A stretch of 64,000 bases of DNA from Pediococcus cellicola (lineage in GTDB: Bacteria > Bacillota > Bacilli > Lactobacillales > Lactobacillaceae), in NCBI RefSeq assembly GCF_001438655.1, contig NZ_JQBR01000004.1, positions 149,425 to 213,424 of the forward strand. The letters run 5' to 3'. The first letter of the stretch is position 1; each line of letters opens with the position of its first letter. The notes under the pieces are model-generated. The model was not told where the DNA came from. It saw nothing but the letters and a program-made list of their open reading frames with translations, and ran no database searches. Shown in pieces: positions 29,112 through 38,162 of this stretch. Both the position numbers and the translations under genes were made by a program.

Positions 29112-29521
29112 TACCTACCGTCTCCGTCATCTTGAATTTCCAAGTGACGCACGCCAGCTTTGGCAGTTGCCTCCAAGTGCATGACAACTTCTGATAATGT
29201 ACGATCGCGCACCGTATAAGCTTCAACCAACATGGGTAAATTCAGGCCCGCAAGTAACGCCATGTTCTCTGCATGTTCAGATACAATTTGGGTAGCCACA
29301 TTAAAGGGTGTGCCACCATATAAATCGACCAGCAAGACAACCTGGTCCTGTTTTGAAAAACCAGCAAGTGCCTTTTGATAATCTTGCATTAGTTTCTCTG
29401 GATCTTCACCAGGTTGAAAATTGACTGCAACTATTTTTTCTTGTGCTCCAAAGATCATAAAAGACGATTTTAAAATACTTTCCGCCAATTCACCATGACT
29501 GGCGACAATATATGCGATCAT
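29111..29521 (-). CDS. Mannose-family PTS EIIA component (unfused)
   Basis: A 136-residue EIIA-Man domain with phosphorylation site His9 in MIAYIVASHGELA and the LVDLYGGTPFNVA segment. The ATG used has a GGGGAG site eight bases upstream. Second EIIA of the locus, translationally coupled to EIIB. Confidence 0.9.
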   Translation of the reverse strand: MIAYIVASHGELAESILKSSFMIFGAQEKIVAVNFQPGEDPEKLMQDYQKALAGFSKQDQVVLLVDLYGGTPFNVATQIVSEHAENMALLAGLNLPMLVEAYTVRDRTLSEVVMHLEATAKAGVRHLEIQDDGDGR

Positions 29522-29579
29522 ACACTTCACTCCCCTTGTCTGCTTGTCTCTTGATGCTCAAGTCTGTCAGTTGTCTCGA

Positions 29580-29960
29580 TTAATGACTTTTCCGTGTAAC
29601 TAGGCGCTTGACCCCGCGTTTAATCACATCCCACATTCCTAATGAACGTACAATGCGGTCTGGGTCTACATAATTGCGAATCGCACGTAAGACTTGCTTA
29701 GGATCCTTTGCTGCAAAAGAATACGTGCCATTCTTTTTTGTCTTCATAGCAAATCTAGGAATCCACTTGCCCTTGAAAATCACAGAAACGATCACATAAT
29801 CCACTTCATCCCAAGGAATTTGGACAAATTTTCTGACATCTCGATCGTTAAAAAACTCGAACCCGCGATCGCCAATCATAATTTTTCCATAGTCTGTCAT
29901 TCCTAAAAAAGAAGTGCCTTCTACTACGAGATCAACCTTTGTATTAATCGATTGTGGCAT
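29580..29960 (-). CDS. manO: ManO-like protein (DUF956)
   Basis: A 126-residue protein of the DUF956 family, regularly found next to mannose PTS genes of Lactobacillales and called ManO. Conserved GTSFLGMTDYGKIMIGDRGFEF and WDEVDYVIVSV regions, with a basic C-terminus. Function is not firmly known; a regulatory role on the PTS has been suggested. It has its own sigma-70 promoter and a GGAG site, and leads the manO-EIIA-EIIB group. Confidence 0.9.
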   Translation of the reverse strand: MPQSINTKVDLVVEGTSFLGMTDYGKIMIGDRGFEFFNDRDVRKFVQIPWDEVDYVIVSVIFKGKWIPRFAMKTKKNGTYSFAAKDPKQVLRAIRNYVDPDRIVRSLGMWDVIKRGVKRLVTRKSH

Positions 29961-29996
29961 TTAATTTTACTCCATTTCTTCCTCTTAATGACCACC

Positions 29997-30025
29997 ATTA
30001 TAAGGCGTTTCGGTCATTTAAGCAA
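29997..30025 (-). promoter_or_regulatory. Sigma-70 promoter of manO-EIIA-EIIB
   Basis: TTGCTT (complement of 30020-30025) and TATAAT (complement of 29997-30002) at 17-base spacing, downstream of the EIID terminator. Confidence 0.75.
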
Positions 30026-30074
30026 AATAATTTATGATTCAATCAAATTGTTTTACCTGCATCACTTAAAATTT

Positions 30075-30112
30075 AAAAAAATAAGTAAAATCATTTCTGA
30101 CTTTACTTATTT
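30075..30112 (-). terminator. Terminator after EIID
   Basis: AAATAAGTAAA pairs with TTTACTTATTT and is followed by T residues on the minus strand; separates the sigma-54 operon from manO. Confidence 0.75.
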
Positions 30113-30169
30113 TAAATTTGTCTTTTCCTTAAGACTGGTTATCAGCCTATCCCAATATAGTGATTAATT

Positions 30170-31084
30170 TTACATTAAACCAATAACGTGGAATACAACA
30201 CCGACAACGAACAAGCCAAGAATGACAACTAATGGAGAAACCTTCTTCTTTAAGAGCCACATACATAAGAAAGTTAAAAGAACAGCTGCTAAACCTGGAA
30301 TCAAAAGATCCAAGTTATCTTGTAAGGTAGTCACCTTATCAAGTGTTAATGAACGACCTGCAGCTTGTTGAATCAAGGCTTCCTTAATACCAGCAGCTCC
30401 TGATGGAAGATGACTCCAGTCAATGTAGGCACCTTTTTGTTGACGCACTGTTGAAACAATCGGCGTAAACTTCACAACTACCCAGCGGTTAATCAACGCC
30501 CCAATGATAAACATACCTACGATGGAAGCAACTTTAGTGACGTTTTGTAATAAGCCACCGGATAAATCATTCGTAATCGCACTACCTGCTCGGTAGCCAA
30601 ACTCTTGTGTATACCACATAAAGCCCATTCGGATGACGTTCCATGCGACAAAGTAAAGAATTGGTCCCATGATATTTCCACCCATTGCAAGTGAAGCAGC
30701 AACGGCACCAATAATTGGTTTAACAGTGTACCAGAACACAGGATCACCAATACCAGCTAAAGGACCCATCATACCAACTTTAACGTTTTGGATCGTGGCA
30801 TCATCAATTGGAGCACCATTTGCACGGTCCTCTTCAAGGGCCATTGTGACACCAATAATTGGTGAAGCCAAGTAAGGATGAGTATTAAAGAATACCAAAT
30901 GACGCTTCAAGGCCTCAGAGCGTTCCTCTTTTGTCTTATACAAGCGTTTAATCATTGGAATTAATGAATAACACCAGCCACCATTTTGCATACGTTCGTA
31001 GTTCCATGAACCTTGAATGAATGTTTGACGTAGCCAGATAGAAATATGATCGCCACGTGTTAATTTTATTTGTTTATCTGCCAT
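30170..31084 (-). CDS. manZ: Mannose-family PTS EIID component
   Basis: A 304-residue membrane subunit of the mannose-class permease. Typical N-terminal QGSWNYERMQNGGWCYSLIP and HLVFFNTHPYLASPIIGVTMALEE segments; C-terminal hydrophobic spans. Forms the sugar channel with EIIC; in lactic acid bacteria this complex is also the docking site of pediocin-like bacteriocins. Gene symbol by homology to the man system. Confidence 0.94.
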   Translation of the reverse strand: MADKQIKLTRGDHISIWLRQTFIQGSWNYERMQNGGWCYSLIPMIKRLYKTKEERSEALKRHLVFFNTHPYLASPIIGVTMALEEDRANGAPIDDATIQNVKVGMMGPLAGIGDPVFWYTVKPIIGAVAASLAMGGNIMGPILYFVAWNVIRMGFMWYTQEFGYRAGSAITNDLSGGLLQNVTKVASIVGMFIIGALINRWVVVKFTPIVSTVRQQKGAYIDWSHLPSGAAGIKEALIQQAAGRSLTLDKVTTLQDNLDLLIPGLAAVLLTFLCMWLLKKKVSPLVVILGLFVVGVVFHVIGLM

Positions 31085-31105
31085 TTTCTATGCTCCTCCT
31101 TTTCT

Positions 31106-31912
31106 CTAATAATGATCAATAATATCGCCAACAGGGTCGCCAGTATTTGAACCGCCACCATTATTAGATCCACCTTGTTGTGAAAGTGAAAGGTAAATAA
31201 GAGCGAGGGACAAACCAATAGCACCAAGTGCAATTAAAGTTAATTGACTAATGGTTGCTAAAACAAAACCAATGGCAAAGAATGGCCAAACTTCACGGGT
31301 AGCAATCATGTTAATAACCATTGCATATCCAACGGCCACAACCATACCACCACCGATTGATAAACCATCTGTTAACCAGCTTGGCATTGCATCTAACATT
31401 CCCTTAACAGGACCAGCACCAATTGCTAAGATTAATGCGGCAGGAACTGCAATTCGGACACCTTGTAAACAAACAGCAAATAAATGCCAGCCTTCAACAC
31501 CACGAATACTTCCACGGCTAGCTGCAGCATCCATCAAGTGAACAACACCAGTTGCAATGGTACGAACAATGATAGTTAAAAGTAATCCGGCAACAGATAG
31601 TGGAATTGCAATCGCAATCGCTGATGAAACTCCGGCTCTGCCCTGTCCACCAAGAACAAGAATAATTGCAGATGCAACAGATGCTAAAGCAGCATCAGGT
31701 GCGACAGCAGCACCGATATTTGCCCAACCCAAAGCGATCATCTGAAGTGAACCACCTAAGATCATGCAAGGAACTAAGTTTCCTGTTACCAAACCAATTA
31801 AAGTACAAGCAATTACTGGTTGATGAAAATGGAATTCATCCAAAATTCCTTCCATACCAGCTAGAAATGATACTAAAATAACTAATACCACTTGAATAGC
31901 GTTTAAAGTCAT
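31106..31912 (-). CDS. manY: Mannose-family PTS EIIC component
   Basis: A 268-residue polytopic membrane subunit with MEGILDEFHFHQPVIACTLIG and PAALILAIGAGPVKGML segments typical of the EIIC-Man/sorbose family. The C-terminal tail is Gly/Asn-rich (residues about 250-262). GGAGG ribosome site; 21 bases before EIID. Confidence 0.94.
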   Translation of the reverse strand: MTLNAIQVVLVILVSFLAGMEGILDEFHFHQPVIACTLIGLVTGNLVPCMILGGSLQMIALGWANIGAAVAPDAALASVASAIILVLGGQGRAGVSSAIAIAIPLSVAGLLLTIIVRTIATGVVHLMDAAASRGSIRGVEGWHLFAVCLQGVRIAVPAALILAIGAGPVKGMLDAMPSWLTDGLSIGGGMVVAVGYAMVINMIATREVWPFFAIGFVLATISQLTLIALGAIGLSLALIYLSLSQQGGSNNGGGSNTGDPVGDIIDHY

Positions 31913-31937
31913 GATTATTCCTCCAATTTCTTAAAAC

Positions 31938-32918
31938 TTAAGCTTTCTTTTGTTTGTTCAACTCATTTTGAGCTTTTTGAAGAATTGCATCCATATTTTC
32001 CTTTGAATCAGCAGGAACCTTACGAACATCGAATGTCACTCCATCAGCTTTTAATTTTCCAAACGTATCAATATCATCTTGGTCAAAAGCCAAAACTTTG
32101 TTAGGTTGAACCTTTCCTACAGAATGTGACATAGAACCAATATTTAAAGTCTTAATTGGCACGCCACCTTCAATGGCCTTAAGCGCATCTTGTGGAGTTT
32201 CAAAAAGTAATAAAGCTCGTTGACCACCAAAATGCTTATCATCTTTAGCCAACTTAATCATTTGATTGATTGGAACCACATGAGCCTTAACACCAGAAGG
32301 AGCAGCTTGCTTAATCATATTGGTTCGCAATTCATCGTGTGCCACATTATCGGAAACAACGATAATCCGTGTTGGATTCGTCGTCTTTGTCCAAGTTGTT
32401 GCAACCTGACCATGAAGTAAACGAGAATCAATTCGTGCCAAAACATATTCAAGCTTGCCAGGCGCGCCTGCATTTGATGGTTGTGCGTTTGCTTTAGCAG
32501 CTGCCTTTGGTTTTGGTTGTAATTCTTCTGGTCGAATTTTGATTCCTTCTACACCAGTTTCGAGGATATGAGCTGCGATGTCACGCGCACTATCCATAGA
32601 CATTCTGGAAGCATATGCTTCAATTAACATTGGCAAATTCAATCCAGAAACAATTGCCCACGTATCTTTGTGAGCTTCAAATAAGTTATTAACTTGGTTG
32701 AAAGGTGTGCCGCCCCATAGATCAACTAAGAATAATACCTCATCTTGATTCTCGAAAGTGGCAACCGCCGCTTCCAATTTTCCTTTAATGTCATCAGGTC
32801 CTTCGCTGGGTTTTAACGTAACAGCCTTGACGTCTTTTTGTTCACCGAAAATCATTGATCCGGATTGCAAAATACCATTGGCGAATTCACCATGACTAGC
32901 AATGATAATCCCTACCAT
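31938..32918 (-). CDS. manX: Mannose-family PTS EIIAB fusion
   Basis: A 326-residue cytosolic phosphotransfer protein. EIIA domain (about 1-130) with His9 in IIIASHGEFANG and LVDLWGGTPFNQV; an Ala/Pro/Lys linker at about 140-158; then EIIB with the His in RIDSRLLHGQVATTW. First gene of the sigma-54-dependent operon EIIAB-EIIC-EIID. Its two domains are paralogous to the separate EIIA and EIIB genes 2.5 kb downstream. Confidence 0.95.
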   Translation of the reverse strand: MVGIIIASHGEFANGILQSGSMIFGEQKDVKAVTLKPSEGPDDIKGKLEAAVATFENQDEVLFLVDLWGGTPFNQVNNLFEAHKDTWAIVSGLNLPMLIEAYASRMSMDSARDIAAHILETGVEGIKIRPEELQPKPKAAAKANAQPSNAGAPGKLEYVLARIDSRLLHGQVATTWTKTTNPTRIIVVSDNVAHDELRTNMIKQAAPSGVKAHVVPINQMIKLAKDDKHFGGQRALLLFETPQDALKAIEGGVPIKTLNIGSMSHSVGKVQPNKVLAFDQDDIDTFGKLKADGVTFDVRKVPADSKENMDAILQKAQNELNKQKKA

Positions 32919-33052
32919 TTCTATACCTCCTAATTTTGATTGTTACAGTAAATAAAATTAATAAATAAGTTCTCTATACCCTGTAACTAATTTTTGAATC
33001 AGACGTTGATACTTAAGTACAAGACCATCATTTTTGCACTCACCCTTATATA

Positions 33053-33068
33053 TGCAAAAACCGTGCCA
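33053..33068 (-). promoter_or_regulatory. Sigma-54 (-24/-12) promoter of the PTS operon
   Basis: On the minus strand TGGCACG-GTTT-TTGCA matches the sigma-54 consensus TGGCACG-N4-TTGCW exactly. It lies 135 bases before the EIIAB start. It fits the sigma-54 activator gene immediately upstream. Confidence 0.92.
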
Positions 33069-33080
33069 AGATACACTACG

Positions 33081-33094
33081 TGAAAACGCCTACT
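33081..33094. promoter_or_regulatory. Candidate catabolite-responsive element
   Basis: TGAAAACGCCTACT agrees with the CcpA cre pattern TGNAANCGNWNNCW except for one position, just upstream of the sigma-54 promoter. Prediction only. Confidence 0.3.
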
Positions 33095-33102
33095 TCAACA
33101 CT

Positions 33103-33160
33103 AAAAAAATGACACACAATCTTTGATACAGAAATAGTGTATCAGCTTTTGTGTGTCATT
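33103..33160 (-). terminator. Terminator of the levR-like gene
   Basis: A perfect 12-bp outer stem (AATGACACACAA at 33108-33119 with TTGTGTGTCATT at 33149-33160), an inner stem formed by TGATACA/TGTATCA, and a T-run on the minus strand. Confidence 0.85.
33124..33144. promoter_or_regulatory. Possible activator site: TGATACA-N7-TGTATCA
   Basis: A perfect 7-bp inverted repeat 55-75 bases upstream of the -24 element. The same heptamer core recurs in the promoter region of the activator gene (36121-36158). It is also the inner stem of the terminator hairpin, so its role as upstream activating sequence is not certain. Confidence 0.4.
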
Positions 33161-33170
33161 TTGTCAATAT

Positions 33171-36101
33171 TTAATTATTTTGGCCCATAACCGACTTTGA
33201 CTCGCTTGTTTTAGTCACACTCTTCAGTTGCCAAGTTTCTAACAGTTTTACAACATAATACGTTTCGGCATGTGCCAAAGTAATACGAATCTTTCTCAAA
33301 TACGTTTCATTGGCTGCCAAAACCGGTTTGTACCAATTTGATTGCTTAATTTTCTTCAGTTCTTCTTGAGGAGCTGATATTTCACCATGCGTCAATGTGC
33401 GCTCAATGGCACCTGCGATATGCATAATTAAGTTCACTTTGAAGGACCCTGTAAACTTGGTTTGTGTATCATTTTGTAACTCATCAATGTATTGCCACAA
33501 CACATCTGTAATTTTGTGTGGATTAATAAATGTATAAAATTCATCCAGATACTGCCAACACAGTTCTTTAGTTAACTTTAAATCCTGATGGTCATCCAAG
33601 ACGCTCAACGAGTCTCTTTCAATGACTTTATGGATAAAGCTTTCACCGCCACCCTGTAAAACCTTTTGTAACGGCATAAAAGGCACCTGAATCTTTGGAT
33701 GAGTGACCCCTGTCGTTGCAATAATTTGGTACTTTTGTTGAATTTGTTCCAAATGATGTGCCATTCCCACTAAGGAAATTGGGATGACCTTAATGTCATC
33801 AATTAAGTTTTCGACTAAAAGTTGATCCAAAACGTGCTTGATTTTTTTAGCCGTCCCCTCACCAGTTGAACAAATCGCAATAATGGCTTTGGGACGCGCC
33901 ACTTCTGGAACACCATCCATCTGCTTAACGGCCGCGGACTCGGCTTCATTAGATTCCGTAGCATTGATTCGAGAATAACCGCGAAATTCACGTAACTCAG
34001 AATAAATGGCAGCCAAATCGGTATCAATAAAAGAGGCTTTTCTAGCGGCTTCTAAAACCATAGCGGTTGTGACCATATCGATGGTTTTCACCGGAATATG
34101 GGTTTCATCCGTAATTTTATGTCCAAATGTACTTAAAGATCCCATATCCACAAGAAGTAACACACCGTTACCTTCGTCTGCTCGTTTCACACAGTTTTCA
34201 ATTTCTTTATAGGCCACTTTTGGTTCCATGTCTAGAGGCATATCAAAGGACTGAATGGTGTTGTCAGATAACAGTTGAGAGACAACTTGTACCATTGAGG
34301 TTGCTGTACTGCTACCATGAGCGGCAACCACAATACCCACTTTTCCAGATGTTGGCGCGTCTTTTAAAGAAACCAACAAAATTGCTAAATAATAACTCTC
34401 GGATTCTGGAATAGGTACGTTATAGCGATTTTCTAGTTTTGACTTTATTTTCTGAGCAATTTGCATTTCATGTGGATACTCATCCACCATGGCCACCAAG
34501 TCACGGCTCATCGTCCGCATTGGTTTTCCAGACTGGATCCGTTTGATAAATGAACTGATATGCAAACTCATTGCGTATAAAAAGTTATCCCGAAAATGAT
34601 ACTCTAATTCTTGCTCAATCTTAGTTTGAATAGCCTTTGTAAAATCAATAATATCTTGGTCTACAATCTCAGCCAATTTTGTTTCCGAACGTCCTTCATT
34701 TTCATCGGGCGTAAAGGTCTTCAAATGTAAATTAATATCCGTGGTAATAAAATGATTAATGTGTTCTTGATCTAGACCTTGTTGGCGCAGCAAGGTGGCT
34801 TTATCCCCAATGATTTCGTAAAGATTATATGGCAACTCATAACTATCATTACGATTTGGTAAAACATGATTATCAGAATCCGGTCGAATGGTCATATAGG
34901 GTTCCAACAATTTGGAAATGTCTCCCGAATCCCTTCGATTAGATGCCAAATTAACCAGTCCGTCTTTAATATTGGCCGGCAAGTCATCCACTGTAATCAT
35001 AATTTCGCCCTTGTTTTCAATATTATTCAAAAACCCTCGGGCACATACTAGCTGAATATTTGATTTTAATTGTCCTACGTTGCCATAAGTCACACTGCCT
35101 AATAAGGACTGAACCACGTCTTCAGTCAACGTAATTTGTTTATGGGTTCGTTTCGCTTCAATGCTTAACAACGCCTTTAGCAGTTCGATCCGCTCTTTAG
35201 GACTTCGTTTATTAAACGCCGGTAACTGAATCGTAATAGGAATGCGCCGTACAAAAGTCTTGAGCAAAGAACTTTCCGGATCCTCGGTGGTAGCACATAC
35301 CAAACGAACATTGGCATGGTGAATTTTTGACGTTTCACCCAATTTACTGTATGTCCCATGATCCATGAAATAAAAGATCATTTCTTGACCTTCCGGGGGC
35401 AATCGATGGACTTCATCCAAAAAAAGCATGCCATTATTGGCCTCTTGAATCAGACCGTCTTTATCTTCATTAGCGCCAGTAAAGGCTCCTTTGACATAAC
35501 CAAATAGATGTGACATCAGTAATTCTGGATTATGGGAATAGTCAGCGCAATTAAAGGTCACAAGTTCATCGGTTTTTTTGATCAGATTTTGATTTTTAGC
35601 AAACTGAAACATGGCATTGGCAAAATAGGTTTTCCCCGAACCAGTCGGTCCAATCACGAGCGTATTTAAACCACGTGGTGGATATAAAATGGCGGCCTTA
35701 GCCTGTTCAATTTGGTTGTGCATACTAGAACTATTGCCGATCATATGCTCAAAAACGTCGCTTATTTCGTTCGACGTTTCACTTAGCGAGACACGACTGG
35801 GCTTTTCCAAGCCACTATGAATGCGTCTTTTTCCCGCCACAAGAGGAGAAAAGTCTACTTCTTTTTCCTGGTCTGTTCCGGCATCAATTAATCGGCAGTA
35901 TCGCACTGGGCGACCGGGTATTTTACTCAGCTTTTTTTCACGCACTAATTGGTTTAATTCCTTACTAACATTTGACCGAATTAAATCTAAGGCGTTAGCG
36001 ACTTCTTCAGTGGTCAGCGCCTTTCCAGTGGTCAATTCAGTCACTGTACTCGTCTGTGTTTTTTCTAGCACAAACTGATGAATACGTTCTTTTCTTCTCA
36101 T
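33171..36101 (-). CDS. levR: Sigma-54-dependent PTS regulator (LevR/ManR-like)
   Basis: A 976-residue activator. In order: N-terminal winged helix for DNA binding (TTEEVANALDLIRSNVSKELNQL); AAA+ sigma-54 interaction domain with Walker A GPTGSGKTYFAN, the GAFTGA loop (VKGAFTGAN) and LFLDEVHRL; a PTS regulation domain (PRD); an EIIA-Man-like domain with His in VVAAHGSSTATSM; an EIIB-like segment (AIICSTGEG-type); and a second PRD at the C-terminus. Phosphorylation by PTS proteins at these domains couples activity to sugar. The ATG with GGAG was chosen over a TTG five codons upstream. It regulates the adjacent operon by analogy. Confidence 0.94.
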   Translation of the reverse strand: MRRKERIHQFVLEKTQTSTVTELTTGKALTTEEVANALDLIRSNVSKELNQLVREKKLSKIPGRPVRYCRLIDAGTDQEKEVDFSPLVAGKRRIHSGLEKPSRVSLSETSNEISDVFEHMIGNSSSMHNQIEQAKAAILYPPRGLNTLVIGPTGSGKTYFANAMFQFAKNQNLIKKTDELVTFNCADYSHNPELLMSHLFGYVKGAFTGANEDKDGLIQEANNGMLFLDEVHRLPPEGQEMIFYFMDHGTYSKLGETSKIHHANVRLVCATTEDPESSLLKTFVRRIPITIQLPAFNKRSPKERIELLKALLSIEAKRTHKQITLTEDVVQSLLGSVTYGNVGQLKSNIQLVCARGFLNNIENKGEIMITVDDLPANIKDGLVNLASNRRDSGDISKLLEPYMTIRPDSDNHVLPNRNDSYELPYNLYEIIGDKATLLRQQGLDQEHINHFITTDINLHLKTFTPDENEGRSETKLAEIVDQDIIDFTKAIQTKIEQELEYHFRDNFLYAMSLHISSFIKRIQSGKPMRTMSRDLVAMVDEYPHEMQIAQKIKSKLENRYNVPIPESESYYLAILLVSLKDAPTSGKVGIVVAAHGSSTATSMVQVVSQLLSDNTIQSFDMPLDMEPKVAYKEIENCVKRADEGNGVLLLVDMGSLSTFGHKITDETHIPVKTIDMVTTAMVLEAARKASFIDTDLAAIYSELREFRGYSRINATESNEAESAAVKQMDGVPEVARPKAIIAICSTGEGTAKKIKHVLDQLLVENLIDDIKVIPISLVGMAHHLEQIQQKYQIIATTGVTHPKIQVPFMPLQKVLQGGGESFIHKVIERDSLSVLDDHQDLKLTKELCWQYLDEFYTFINPHKITDVLWQYIDELQNDTQTKFTGSFKVNLIMHIAGAIERTLTHGEISAPQEELKKIKQSNWYKPVLAANETYLRKIRITLAHAETYYVVKLLETWQLKSVTKTSESKSVMGQNN

Positions 36102-36120
36102 TTTACCAGTCTCCAATTTT

Positions 36121-36158
36121 ACTGATACTGTGTTGATACACTTAAATACAGTATCAGT
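36121..36158. promoter_or_regulatory. Operator-like inverted repeat upstream of the levR-like gene
   Basis: ACTGATACTGT (36121-36131) and ACAGTATCAGT (36148-36158) form a perfect 11-bp inverted repeat; a third TGATAC unit lies between them. It is 20-57 bases before the start codon, placed as for an autoregulatory or repressor site. Confidence 0.55.
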
Positions 36159-36326
36159 TTAACATACACTACTCATTTATACAGAATTGATGCAATCGTT
36201 TTAAAAAAGTAATTCGTGATGTGGCCAAATTATGTGAATTTGTCATTCGAACAAATCACGCCTAAAATACAGTTTTAGACGGTTAACTAAAATTATAAAA
36301 TCTATTATTAAGGGAGAAGCTTACCT

Positions 36327-37480
36327 ATGTTTCGCAAAGTTCTTTTAACTTTAACTATTCTTTGTTTGTGTGTTGTTTCAACGACAACGGCAAACGCAAA
36401 ATCGACTTATAAGCGCATTTCTGTAACCAAAGTCCGTTCACAAACTTTCCACAATGCTAAAAATACAGGCGCTGTTTATAATCGAACACATTCTAAGCGA
36501 TTATTCTATCTTAGAAAACATCCCCACACGACCTGGCATGTCACCTATCAAGAAACGTTGCGTTATCACGGAAAAAATGCCGTCTACTATTATGTTAAAA
36601 GTGGCAACAAAAATATGCCGGTTGGGTATGGCGACACTACCTGCAAAAAGGAGCAGCCCCTTTTTGGATAAAAGCCACTCACGCGGCCGCTATTGATGTC
36701 AAGACAGGGCATCTTTTATACACTAAAAATGCCACAGCAAAGGTGCCAGTTGCTTCATGCATCAAGTTATTAACGATCTATAACGTTTTACAAAAGGTTC
36801 ACACGGCGAAATACACCTGGAATTCCATTGTTAATACTTCGGGCACGGGATTGTATCAAATGTCTCAAAGTCAAGCTTGCGGTGGTTTTGTCCTTAAACA
36901 TCACGTAAAATACACCGTACGGAAACTGTATCAGGCAGCTTTAATTGATTCTTCAAATGCCGCCACAATTGCCTTAGGGCGCTGGGTAGCTGGAAGCAAT
37001 GCCAAGCAAATTCGTAAAATGCGGACACAACTCAGCAGTTGGGGACTTCGTGGCAACTATATAATTTCAGTGAGCGGCCTAGACAATGGTGACTTAAGCC
37101 GGTATGGCTATCGTTACCCCGGTTCTGGATATTACGCACAGAACACAATTTCTGCACAAGATTTAGCGGTTGTGGCAAGAAACTTGGTTTACAAATATCC
37201 AGAAGTGACAAACACCACTAAAATTAATCACGCAAGGGTCCACGGACAATGGATTCACAATGTGAACACCACACTCCCAGGACGAAAATATAATGTCGCG
37301 TCGCTACACATCAACGGTCTTAAAAATGGTTATACTCCACGAGCTGGCTACTGCTTAGTTGGTTCGAGTTGTAAACCAGGCTATCATAAGCTTATTACTG
37401 TCATCATTCATGATGACGATATGAGTAGTGATACTACCGCATTAATGACACACATTTATAAGACCCATCGCTTACGGTAA
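36327..37480 (+). pseudogene. Frameshifted D-alanyl-D-alanine carboxypeptidase (PBP5-like)
   Basis: Two reading frames together make one serine-type carboxypeptidase that would trim D-Ala from peptidoglycan. The first (to 36671) has a signal peptide (LLTLTILCLCVVSTTTANA) and an N-terminal region; the second, continuing in another frame from about 36618, starts at GWVWRHYLQKGAAPFW and contains AASxxK-type VASCIKLL and the SxN motif DSSNAA. The third active-site motif KTG has become KNG (GLKNGYTPRAGYC). A one-base indel at about 36612-36620 plus the altered motif indicates loss of function, unless it is a sequencing error. Confidence 0.8.
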
Positions 37481-37496
37481 ACTGACGCACCATACG

Positions 37497-37531
37497 AAAA
37501 AGGAGCTAGGATTTTATTCCTAGCTCCTTTT
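37497..37531 (+). terminator. Terminator after the carboxypeptidase pseudogene
   Basis: Perfect 14-bp stem AAAAGGAGCTAGGA / TCCTAGCTCCTTTT. Its symmetry may also end minus-strand transcription from the tRNA. Confidence 0.9.
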
Positions 37532-37546
37532 GTCTATCTTATTTTA

Positions 37547-37632
37547 TGCACCCAAGAAGATTCGAACTTCCACCGGGAAAACTCCCGACAAGATCCTTAA
37601 TCTTGCGCGTCTGCCAATTCCGCCATGGGTGC
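37547..37632 (-). tRNA. tRNA-Leu (anticodon AAG)
   Basis: An 86-base class II tRNA with acceptor GCACCCA pairing TGGGTGC, a long variable arm, and TTCGAAT in the T-loop. The anticodon stem CAAGA/TCTTG encloses TTAAGGA, so the anticodon reads AAG (CUU/CUC leucine codons when A34 is inosine). CCA is not encoded. Confidence 0.93.
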
Positions 37633-37690
37633 AACAAAACTATTACCTAAACTATATTAGCAAAAAACGGTAATAGTTACAACCTTTTTC

Positions 37691-38158
37691 TTAAAAAACA
37701 CCATGGGTTTCCTGAATAAGGTGAAGTTTTCCTCTGCATCTTCCACATCGGTATTTTTGTAAATTAATGTGGCGTTGGCGTTGAAAAACTAAGCCACAAT
37801 CCTGACATTGATAAGTCAAAATTGTTTTCTTTCGACGCGTTTTAGGGCCTGCCGGGGCGTAACGTAACCCACCAACTTGGCTCAGTAATTTTTTAAAATC
37901 TCGATCTCGATGCTGATAACCCAAATGGTGTAAATGAAGATGATAATGGCACAGTTCGTGTTTCACAACACCAATTAAAGTTGTCATATCATGTTCTGTT
38001 AACATACGTGGATTGATATCAATATCGTGACTTTGCAGCTGATAACGGCCGCCCGTTGTTCTCAATCGGCTGTTAAAAAAAGCTCGGTGTTTAAACGGCT
38101 GGTGGAACGTTGTGAGCGAAATATCGGTCACTAGCTTTTGCAGTTCATTATCTGTCAT
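37691..38158 (-). CDS. SprT-like zinc metalloprotease-fold protein
   Basis: A 155-residue SprT-like domain protein with the zinc motif HELCHYHLHLH (HExxH) and a C-terminal zinc ribbon (CQDCG ... CGRCRG). Family members resemble Spartan DNA-protein crosslink proteases, but bacterial roles are unproven. The frame extends 36 codons upstream into tex; the ATG four bases after the tex stop gives the normal start MTDNELQKLV. It is co-transcribed with tex, a common pairing in lactobacilli. Confidence 0.87.
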   Translation of the reverse strand: MTDNELQKLVTDISLTTFHQPFKHRAFFNSRLRTTGGRYQLQSHDIDINPRMLTEHDMTTLIGVVKHELCHYHLHLHHLGYQHRDRDFKKLLSQVGGLRYAPAGPKTRRKKTILTYQCQDCGLVFQRQRHINLQKYRCGRCRGKLHLIQETHGVF

Positions 38159-38162
38159 CGCC

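Noticed and set aside
30669..31881. Several plus-strand open frames of 60-96 codons antisense to EIIC and EIID
   Set aside because: Shadows of hydrophobic coding regions; proline/isoleucine-rich translations with no start signals.
36743..37480. Independent gene starting at 36743
   Set aside because: The frame continues upstream with conserved carboxypeptidase sequence, no ribosome site precedes the ATG, and the signal peptide lies in the other frame; it is the second half of a pseudogene.
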